Assembly: GCA_900555225.1 (NCBI GenBank) | Contig: USKL01000131.1 | Span: 1 to 5,134 of the forward strand | DNA: 5,134 bases | Source of the DNA: an uncultured Collinsella sp. | GTDB taxonomy: Bacteria > Actinomycetota > Coriobacteriia > Coriobacteriales > Coriobacteriaceae | Direction: 5' to 3' | Part shown: positions 1-4,598 of the stretch, in pieces | How the letters are laid out: the number at the start of each line of letters is the position of its first letter | Numbering within the stretch: the first letter of the stretch is position 1 | The notes under the pieces: model-generated | What the model was told of the DNA's origin: nothing | Databases searched by the model: none | The model's input: only the letters and a program-made list of their open reading frames with translations | Translations under genes and position numbers: made by a program

Positions 1-1143
1 CGCCGCACCCCTACGGATTGCATCTGCGAGTCCTGCCTCATCGTGGGCTTCAGCCAGGAAGCCCGTTTCACCCTCACGTACCAGCTCGGGTATTCCGCCC
101 ATGTTCGTACCGATAACGGGCTTGCCCGCGGCGAGTGCCTCGAGAACCGCATATGGCGCGTTCTCGAGCCACTCTGACGGCGCAGCCGCCAGAGTGGCTC
201 GATTCACAAGTCCGCGCAGGGCGTCACCGGTTTTATATCCAACCAGCTCAATCCTCGAGCTTATTTCGTTTGGCATTGCGGAAACTTTGACCTTCACAGC
301 ATCACATTCAGGGCCATCGCCTGCAATAACAAGACGCCAATCAGGGATCACCGGTGCCGCCTTCTCAAAAGCATGCACGAGCGTTAACACGCCTTTCTCG
401 CGAGAAAGGCGTCCCAGATACAGCATGTAGGTATCTTCATTATTTTGGTTGGCAACTTCCCGTGACATCGAATCGGGATTCAGGAAATTCCGCATGAGGA
501 CAAGCTGACGCTCGGGAAGCCCCGCTTCAATAAACTTGTTCCGCATGAACTCACTCGGGCAGATGATGCGATCGAGACGTGAATAGGTTTTGTGCCGTTT
601 AAGCCACTCCGCCTCAGCCACCGCTAACGCGCTTTTTGCGATCGAACCCTTTACGCACTTCTTCTTAAGGCAATTGCCAAAATGACCCCCGAGACACGAA
701 TCGCAAACGTTGCCCTCGGAATCAAGCATAAGATAGCTCGGGCAAGCAAGAATCAAGTCGTGCGAGGTATACACAACCGGCGTTGGATGCTGCTTTAGCC
801 AAGGAGCGTCCAAGATGGAAAACGTAATCTGCCTATGAGTGAGATTGAGATGGATTACATCGGGCTGGAATTCACGGCACAGCGCATCGAACTTCTCGCG
901 CGCCTCTTTGGAATACACAAGTGCCTGCGCGGCCTTCGCCTTATCGACAATAGAGCTCGGTCCGTTATAGTCGCGATTCGTTACAAAGTAACGCGACCAC
1001 TCAGTCGGCTCATTACGCTCATCCTCCATGCTGAAGAAGGCAACTTCATGCCCAAGAGCGCGAAGACCATCAGCAAGAGCAAAGTAGTACGTCTCGCTTC
1101 CACCCTTGCGCCAATGAAACTTATTTACAAGAAGGATCTTCAT
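1..1143 (-). CDS. GT4-family glycosyltransferase, C-terminus cut by window edge
   Basis: The reading frame is open for 381 codons from an ATG at 1143 to the left edge. The protein starts MKILLVNKFHWRKGGSETYY, the usual N-terminal strand and glycine loop of a GT-B fold retaining glycosyltransferase. 'PDVIHLN' (94-100) and 'SHD' (127-129) fit the acceptor domain. The donor domain shows 'YLGRLSREKG' (242-251), 'VIAGDGPE' (272-279) and the GT4 E-x7-E signature at E327 and E335, followed by 'GTNMGGIPELV'. A cysteine cluster lies between the domains (C147, C150, C158, C163, with C134 before it). GT4 members usually run about 380-430 residues, so only a short tail is missing. The ATG overlaps the previous stop as TAATG, with GAGGG at 1153-1157 as ribosome binding site, so translation is probably coupled. 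It likely adds one sugar to a lipid-linked glycan at the inner membrane face; donor and acceptor cannot be read from sequence. Confidence 0.9.
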   Translation of the reverse strand, partial: MKILLVNKFHWRKGGSETYYFALADGLRALGHEVAFFSMEDERNEPTEWSRYFVTNRDYNGPSSIVDKAKAAQALVYSKEAREKFDALCREFQPDVIHLNLTHRQITFSILDAPWLKQHPTPVVYTSHDLILACPSYLMLDSEGNVCDSCLGGHFGNCLKKKCVKGSIAKSALAVAEAEWLKRHKTYSRLDRIICPSEFMRNKFIEAGLPERQLVLMRNFLNPDSMSREVANQNNEDTYMLYLGRLSREKGVLTLVHAFEKAAPVIPDWRLVIAGDGPECDAVKVKVSAMPNEISSRIELVGYKTGDALRGLVNRATLAAAPSEWLENAPYAVLEALAAGKPVIGTNMGGIPELVREGETGFLAEAHDEAGLADAIRRGAA

Positions 1144-2193
1144 TACGCAACACCCTCATACAAAGCAAGCGTCCTTTGGACGACGCTGTTCCAGTCATAG
1201 CCATTAATCGCGCGGTCACGTGCCATGGCGCCCAGCCTCTCCGCTTGGGCAGAATCCGCTATCAGGCCTTCAAGCACGTCGCGCAGCGCCCCCGCGTCTC
1301 CGTGTGGGAACGTGAGCCCGCAACCCTGCAGAACATCCGCGCACTCGGGAATATCCGAGGTAACGCATGCCGCACCGTGAGACATGGCCTCCAGCAAGCT
1401 CATGGGCAGGCCCTCAACGTCGGAGGGGAGCGCGTAGCAATACGCGTTGGAGTACAGCTCGGAGAGCAGGTTGCCCTCAACGTGGCCGGTCGTCCGTATC
1501 GGAGGAGTCGCCCGCGATAACCAGGCGCTTATCCGTCTTTACCTGCTTGTACGCCTCCACCAACAGTTCCGGTCGCTTCTCGGGCACAATGCGACCGAGG
1601 TAGAGGACATAGGAGCCCTGGGTGAGCCCCAAGCGCTCGGAGATCTCCTTCGCGGGAAGATCCGCCTCGGGAGTGATGCCGTTGGGAATGAGCGTAGCCT
1701 CGCGGCCGTAAGCCTCCTTGAAGTACTCCTGATTGCCCCGGGAAAGCACGATGAGCGCATCCGCGCACTTGGCCGCCGTCGCCTCGCCGAACTTGATGTA
1801 CTTGGAAGCCAAGCCGCCCCATTTTGCACGCTGCCAGTCCAGGCCGTGGATCGTTGCCACGGTCCTGATGTCCGCGGAACGCGCAAAACGAAGGGGGACG
1901 CACGGCCCCTCTGCGTGATAGTGAATTACGTCTGCCCCGTCTTTGATGGCGGCCCTTGTTGCGGCAAAGCTGCTCGTGAGCGCAGAGAGCCCCTTGATGT
2001 CCAGAGCCTTTACGGGAACGATGCGGTAGCCATCCTTCTCGTAGGGCTCGGAAGGAGCTCCTTCGCCCATACGGTCGTAGCAGGTTACTTGGTGACCAAG
2101 GTCTGCCATACGGCGAGCAAGCTCGCCTACCACCACTTCTACGCCGCCCTCGCGCGAACCCGTTCTCTTTTGGCCTATCATGGCGATGCGCAT
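1143..2193 (-). pseudogene. GT4-family glycosyltransferase, broken by internal deletion and frameshift
   Basis: Two pieces of one glycosyltransferase lie in different frames. The N-terminal piece (2193 to about 1489) starts MRIAMIGQKRTGSREGGVEV and carries 'HYHAEGPC', 'TIHGLDWQRAKWGG', 'LYLGRIVPEKRPELL' and 'LVIAGDSSDTDD', then runs off frame into TGA at 1479-1477. The C-terminal piece (about 1487 to 1143) resumes at 'GHVEGN', continues through 'LYSNAY', 'LPSDVEGLPMSLLEAM' (E-x7-E) and 'SDIPE', and ends at TAA 1145-1143. Family members have about 18 residues (helix plus 'RI.F.G' strand) between the two halves. Here none are present and the frame is shifted, so roughly 53 bases appear lost at about 1488/1489. 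Intact length would be near 365 residues. I chose the ATG at 2193, one base after the previous stop, because the family starts MRIAMIGQKR; GGGGAAGG at 2205-2212 is the likely ribosome binding site. The upstream in-frame GTG at 2205 lies inside the preceding gene. A Rossmann element of the donor domain is missing, so activity is unlikely. Confidence 0.85.
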
Positions 2194-2194
2194 G

Positions 2195-2977
2195 CTACAC
2201 GGCACCTTCCCCAGAGAACATCGTCTTCAGCGTGCCGAATATCAACCGCAGGTCCTGGCGCAGGCTGCGATTCTCTATATAGTGAAGATCCAGCTCAACC
2301 ATTTCGTTGAAGCCCAGGTGGCTGCGGCCCATTACCTGCCAAGGACCGCTGCAGCCGGGTTTTACCGCCAGGCGCTTCATGTCGTGCTCGCTGTACAGGG
2401 CAACCTCGCGCGGCAGGCCGGGGCGCGGGCCAATGAGGTTCATTTGGCCCAAGAACACGTTGATGAGCTGGGGCAGCTCGTCGATGCTGTGCTTGCGAAT
2501 GAAGTTACCCACACCGGGAATAATGCGCGGGTCGTGCTTCATTTTAAACATGGGGCCAGTGGCCTCGTTTTGGGCCTGCAAGTCCTTGAGCATTTGGTCT
2601 GCGTTGGGAACCATGCTGCGGAACTTGTAGATCTTAAACAGGTAGAACGTGCCGTCTTTGCGCACGCGGCCCACGCGCCACTGTGAATATAGGGGGCTGG
2701 CGCCCGGGCTCTTTATGCAAATGACCACGCTCAGAATTACCCCGGGAATAAAGAGCAACACCAGGGCTCCGCCGGCGGCGACAATGTCCACCGTACGCTT
2801 AACAACGCGGTAGAGCCTGTGCCCAAGCTCGGGCTTCACGCCGGAGTTGGCACCGCGCAGCATCTTGTACGCTTCTTCGTTTGTAAGGTAATCCCCCGCA
2901 GCACCGGCTGCGGCAGTGACGGAATTCGCCGTGGCGGCCGTGCGCGTCTCCCGCGCGCCCTGTGCCATGGTCATCAT
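2195..2977 (-). CDS. Undecaprenyl-phosphate sugar phosphotransferase (monotopic phosphoglycosyl transferase)
   Basis: A 260-residue member of the bacterial sugar transferase family. It would move a sugar-1-phosphate from a nucleotide sugar to undecaprenyl phosphate, the priming step of capsule or exopolysaccharide synthesis at the inner membrane face. Order of elements: an Ala/Thr-rich, probably disordered N-terminus (1-28); a soluble stretch (29-60); one hydrophobic helix (about 62-88) of the re-entrant kind; 'YKFRSM' (117-122); 'DPRI' (149-152); 'SIDELPQLINV' (164-174) with the catalytic Asp-Glu pair D166-E167; 'GPRPGLPREV' (183-192); and a C-terminal 'LDLHYIENRSLRQDL'. It lacks the multi-helix N-terminal domain of WbaP-type enzymes and belongs to the short form. 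Start: the ATG at 2977 sits 6 bases after GGAG (2984-2987). The frame is open further up to 3133, but that would overlap loaP. Other possible starts are 2974 and 2968. It lies 65 bases after loaP and one base before the next gene. Sugar specificity (Gal, Glc or HexNAc) cannot be told. Confidence 0.93.
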   Translation of the reverse strand: MMTMAQGARETRTAATANSVTAAAGAAGDYLTNEEAYKMLRGANSGVKPELGHRLYRVVKRTVDIVAAGGALVLLFIPGVILSVVICIKSPGASPLYSQWRVGRVRKDGTFYLFKIYKFRSMVPNADQMLKDLQAQNEATGPMFKMKHDPRIIPGVGNFIRKHSIDELPQLINVFLGQMNLIGPRPGLPREVALYSEHDMKRLAVKPGCSGPWQVMGRSHLGFNEMVELDLHYIENRSLRQDLRLIFGTLKTMFSGEGAV

Positions 2978-3042
2978 CGTAGACTCCAAGAGCCCCTCCC
3001 CCGATACTTTTTGCCTTCGGTCGTCCGCTTGCGAGCTTGCAG

Positions 3043-3588
3043 CTAGGCGATCGCTCTTCTGTGATTGCGCATAACGCGCTGCTCTTTTGAAAGCACCGCA
3101 AGGCCAACGCGGGTGGTTACGCGTCGGCCGCACAAGTCGACCTCCAAAAAGGCAGTGCTCTTGCGTCTGTTAATGGTTTTGATAAGGCCTTCGTGGCCCA
3201 ACAGTGGACCTGCCGTCACTATGACCTGGTCACCGTCTTTTAGGGCCTCGCTCATGGGCACTACGCGGTCTCCCCTATGCGTAAAGCTGCTTATGAGTTG
3301 AGCCTCTTCTTTTGCCAGCGGCACAAACTGACCGTCCTGGGCAAGCACCCGGGCAAAGTCGTCCATGCGCAGCAGATACTGTTGCACGGTGCGTGGATCT
3401 GCAGTATCGCAGATAAGATAACCGGGAAAGAGCGGCTTGGTCGTATTGACCCATTCACCGTGCACCTTAATCTCGGTTTGAAATTGGGGATAAAAGAGCT
3501 CCTGCATGGTGCCGGCTGGCACCATGCGCTCGATGCGCTCGCGCATTACGTCTTCGCGACCGTTAATGACCTGGATCACATACCACAC
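3043..3588 (-). CDS. loaP: LoaP-type antitermination protein (NusG paralogue)
   Basis: A 181-residue specialised NusG. The N-terminal NGN domain (1 to about 85) begins MWYVIQVINGRED and contains 'GEWVNTTKPLFPGYL' (44-58), with the FPGY strand typical of NusG/RfaH-like proteins. The linker 'FVPLAKEEAQLI' and the KOW domain (about 118-165; 'DGDQVIVTAGPLLGHEGLIK') match the LoaP subgroup better than housekeeping NusG. NusG-family NGN domains bind the RNA polymerase clamp. LoaP in Bacillus promotes processive antitermination in long biosynthetic operons and depends on an RNA hairpin in the leader. Start: codons for GTG (3597) and ATG (3594) exist upstream, but both overlap the Shine-Dalgarno AAGGGGG. 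The GTG at 3588 lies 8 bases after it and gives the normal family N-terminus 'MWYV'. It is the first gene of the polysaccharide operon and sits downstream of two RNA hairpins. The position suggests it controls its own operon; the exact terminators bypassed are not in view. Confidence 0.88.
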   Translation of the reverse strand: MWYVIQVINGREDVMRERIERMVPAGTMQELFYPQFQTEIKVHGEWVNTTKPLFPGYLICDTADPRTVQQYLLRMDDFARVLAQDGQFVPLAKEEAQLISSFTHRGDRVVPMSEALKDGDQVIVTAGPLLGHEGLIKTINRRKSTAFLEVDLCGRRVTTRVGLAVLSKEQRVMRNHRRAIA

Positions 3589-3596
3589 GAGCATCA

Positions 3597-3603
3597 CCCC
3601 CTT
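3597..3603 (-). promoter_or_regulatory. Shine-Dalgarno of loaP that decides its start
   Basis: Read on the minus strand the sequence is AAGGGGGTGATG, an almost complete match to the anti-Shine-Dalgarno complement AAGGAGGTGATC. The near-match runs over the first ATG (3594) and the GTG at 3597, so these are unlikely starts. The in-frame GTG at 3588 is 8 bases beyond AAGGGGG, the usual spacing. Confidence 0.7.
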
Positions 3604-3617
3604 GCTGTCTTACGTGT

Positions 3618-3690
3618 GGCTCACGGGGTTTGGGTATGGCTTCGCCAGGGCGCTTGTGCGCGAAGGCGCTCCATATTCAAACCCTGAGCC
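3618..3690 (-). ncRNA. Long structured leader hairpin upstream of loaP (HP2)
   Basis: Read on the minus strand, four stacked helices form one 73-nt hairpin of 24 base pairs. GGCTCA (3690-3685) pairs with TGAGCC (3623-3618). GGGTTTG (3684-3678) pairs with CAAACCC (3632-3626), with a two-base CG bulge between these helices on the 3' side. After a 2x2 AA/CC internal loop, TATGG (3675-3671) pairs with CCATA (3639-3635). After a five-base AGCGC bulge, CTTCGC (3665-3660) pairs with GCGAAG (3645-3640). The 14-base apical loop contains GCGC, complementary to the GCGC in the bulge, so a small pseudoknot is possible. The hairpin ends 14 bases before the loaP Shine-Dalgarno, and no T-run follows, so it is not an intrinsic terminator. 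Position fits a cis-acting RNA element for LoaP or a translational control element; the function is inferred. Confidence 0.6.
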
Positions 3691-3695
3691 CAGTC

Positions 3696-3717
3696 AGACA
3701 AGCACGTGGCTCTGTCC
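3696..3717 (-). ncRNA. Short leader hairpin with bulged A (HP1)
   Basis: On the minus strand GGAC-A-GAGC, loop CACGT, then GCTT-GTCT folds into an eight-pair stem with one bulged A and two G-U pairs. It lies 5 bases upstream of the longer leader hairpin. Characterised LoaP systems need a small RNA hairpin in the 5' leader, and this is a reasonable candidate together with its neighbour. No T-run follows, so a terminator is unlikely. Confidence 0.45.
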
Positions 3718-3731
3718 CACCGTGAACGGTA

Positions 3732-3737
3732 TGTATA
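3732..3737 (-). promoter_or_regulatory. Candidate -10 element of the loaP operon
   Basis: TATACA on the minus strand resembles a -10 hexamer and would put transcription start near 3724, a few bases before the first leader hairpin, giving a leader of about 135 nt. No good -35 hexamer sits 16-18 bases upstream; GTGACA is present but only 13 bases away. An alternative weak promoter, TTGATT (3941-3936) with TACTTT (3919-3914) at 16-base spacing, would give a much longer leader. Confidence 0.3.
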
Positions 3738-3794
3738 AAAGCGACACTGATGTCACAGGCACGTATCGCAAAAATGCCTACAACCTCAGCTGGC

Positions 3795-3838
3795 TGCGTG
3801 CGAGCCGGTCGAGTGATTTCAAAACTGGACCGCACGCA
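3795..3838 (-). repeat. Inverted repeat able to form a bulged hairpin
   Basis: On the minus strand TGCGTGC (3838-3832) pairs with GCACGCA (3801-3795), and GGTC (3831-3828) pairs with GACC (3810-3807). The bases GGCTC are bulged on the 3' side and the loop is 17 bases. It is not followed directly by a T-run; the nearest one (about 3774-3770) is 20 bases on. It may be part of an extended leader or a remnant of a weak terminator. Confidence 0.4.
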
Positions 3839-4330
3839 AACAGCTAAAGGACTGCTGTGATTTGCCGTAGCAACTTATTGAACTGGCTAAAGCGAAGATG
3901 TAATTAGCCGTAAAAAGTACAAAATCGCGCATGGCAATCAATATTGGAGCTCGTGGTTTTTCTAACACCGCCGTTACGGCCGGATGCTGATCGACCCTGC
4001 GCTTTATGGCTTGCTGGAGCCGCGAGCACAGTTGAACTCATGTAACGTTAGGTATCCTAGCACAAGCTGTTAGTGAAACTGATTTGGTCTGCGTTGGACA
4101 ACATATCGTTCATTTAGCGTGCTTAAGGGGGTTATTTTGGGATGTTGTTCACGTTGATGCAGGTTAATGGGATGCTAACGGTGATTAGGCGCGTTCCTGA
4201 AGCCCATATGGAACGGCGATCTACACTGATAATCGCGTTTTGCTAACAAACTATGTACAGACATGGGAAAAAATTTGTGCAACTTTTTGTTGGCGTAGGT
4301 GGGGTTTGTGGCGCATGGTGTTTTGGTATG

Positions 4331-4361
4331 AAAAAAGGCCTTCGGAATTCCGAAGGCCTTT
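4331..4361 (-). terminator. Intrinsic terminator of tRNA-Ala
   Basis: A perfect 28-bp palindrome (4334-4361, centred on GAATTC) gives a GC-rich stem with GGCC near its base. On the minus strand it is followed by a run of six T (4336-4331). It lies 10 bases after the tRNA 3' end. The plus-strand side lacks a comparable T-run, so it works mainly for the tRNA transcript. Confidence 0.9.
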
Positions 4362-4371
4362 GCATTCACGA

Positions 4372-4447
4372 TGGTGGAGACGAGGGGGATCGAACCCCTG
4401 ACCTCTTGACTGCCAGTCAAGCGCTCTCCCAGCTGAGCTACGCCCCC
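4372..4447 (-). tRNA. tRNA-Ala (anticodon GGC)
   Basis: The 76 bases fold as a full cloverleaf. The acceptor stem GGGGGCG pairs with CGTCTCC and includes the G3:U70 pair that is the alanine identity element. The D arm is GCTC-AGCTGGGA-GAGC, and the anticodon arm is CTTGA-CTGGCAG-TCAAG with anticodon GGC reading GCC/GCU. The T arm is AGGGG-TTCGATC-CCCCT. The discriminator is A73 and CCA is encoded in the gene. It has its own promoter and terminator, so it is a single-gene unit. Confidence 0.97.
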
Positions 4448-4460
4448 GTGACGAGGAGAT

Positions 4461-4489
4461 ACTATAGGGGAAGACTTTCTTTGATGCAA
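4461..4489 (-). promoter_or_regulatory. Promoter of tRNA-Ala
   Basis: On the minus strand TTGCAT (4489-4484) and TATAGT (4466-4461) are separated by exactly 17 bases. The -10 ends 13 bases before the first tRNA nucleotide, so the 5' leader is only a few bases. This is a near-consensus housekeeping sigma promoter, as usual for tRNA genes. Confidence 0.8.
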
Positions 4490-4516
4490 GAGGTTTTTGT
4501 TGAAACTTTTTCTTAC

Positions 4517-4598
4517 GGGTTTTCCTGGGACGGGGCTGAATTGACTGATTTTGACTTCGGCAAAATCAGTCAATTAACCCACCGTCCCGATAAAACCC
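4517..4598. repeat. Long imperfect inverted repeat overlapping the thiN 3' end
   Basis: Three helices stack toward a TTCG loop. GGGTTTT (4517-4523) pairs with AAAACCC (4592-4598). GGGACGG (4527-4533) pairs with CCGTCCC (4582-4588). AATTGACTGATTTTG (4539-4553) pairs perfectly with its complement at 4561-4575. The loop can close as C-TTCG-G. The right arm contains the last seven codons and stop of thiN. On the minus strand no T-run follows, so it is not a standard intrinsic terminator. It could stabilise the thiN mRNA 3' end or slow transcription before the tRNA promoter. Confidence 0.75.

Larger units (their letters stand above)
3604..4330. other. Long intergenic region between tRNA-Ala terminator and loaP
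   Basis: No convincing gene is seen on either strand in these 727 bases. The left part (3618-3740) holds the loaP leader hairpins and candidate -10. The rest is less GC-rich than the genes (26 of 60 bases are G+C at 4201-4260). It contains small inverted repeats: GGCTAA/TTAGCC (3885-3890 and 3904-3909), ACAGC/GCTGT (3840-3844 and 3854-3858), TAGG-TAT-CCTA (4049-4059), and the palindromes TAACGTTA (4043-4050) and CAATATTG (3939-3946). A possible minus-strand promoter TTGCAC-17-TGTACA lies near 4252-4280 but is weak. The 34-codon frame at 4142-4246 (+) follows AAGGGGG, but its product resembles nothing I know. Confidence 0.6.

Noticed and set aside
1477..1500. Programmed ribosomal frameshift in the glycosyltransferase
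   Set aside because: No slippery heptamer is seen, and a helix and strand of the donor domain are also missing, so shifting frame would not restore a complete fold.
1447..2310. Open plus-strand frame of 287 codons opposite the broken glycosyltransferase
   Set aside because: It is antisense to clear GT4 motifs on the minus strand, has no recognisable domain, and is explained by high-GC codon bias in the opposite strand.
3604..3740. RfaH-type ops/JUMPstart element
   Set aside because: No GGCGGTAG-like sequence is present on the minus strand, and the regulator resembles LoaP rather than RfaH.
4057..4113. Minus-strand 18-residue frame starting MNDMLSN
   Set aside because: No Shine-Dalgarno sequence precedes it and it is too short to judge.
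4142..4246. Small plus-strand frame of 34 codons after AAGGGGG
   Set aside because: The ribosome-site-like run is the only support; the product has no recognisable feature and no clear plus-strand promoter is present.
4372..4447. tRNA-Ala as an integration (att) site for a mobile island
   Set aside because: I found no second copy of the tRNA 3' end in the window and no integrase gene; only an island edge outside the window could change this.
4175..4573. Minus-strand open frame of 132 codons
   Set aside because: It runs straight through the tRNA-Ala gene, its promoter and its terminator, so it cannot be a normal protein gene.
4517..4598. Ordinary rho-independent terminator for thiN
   Set aside because: Neither strand shows a T-run after the stem, so it is listed as an inverted repeat instead.
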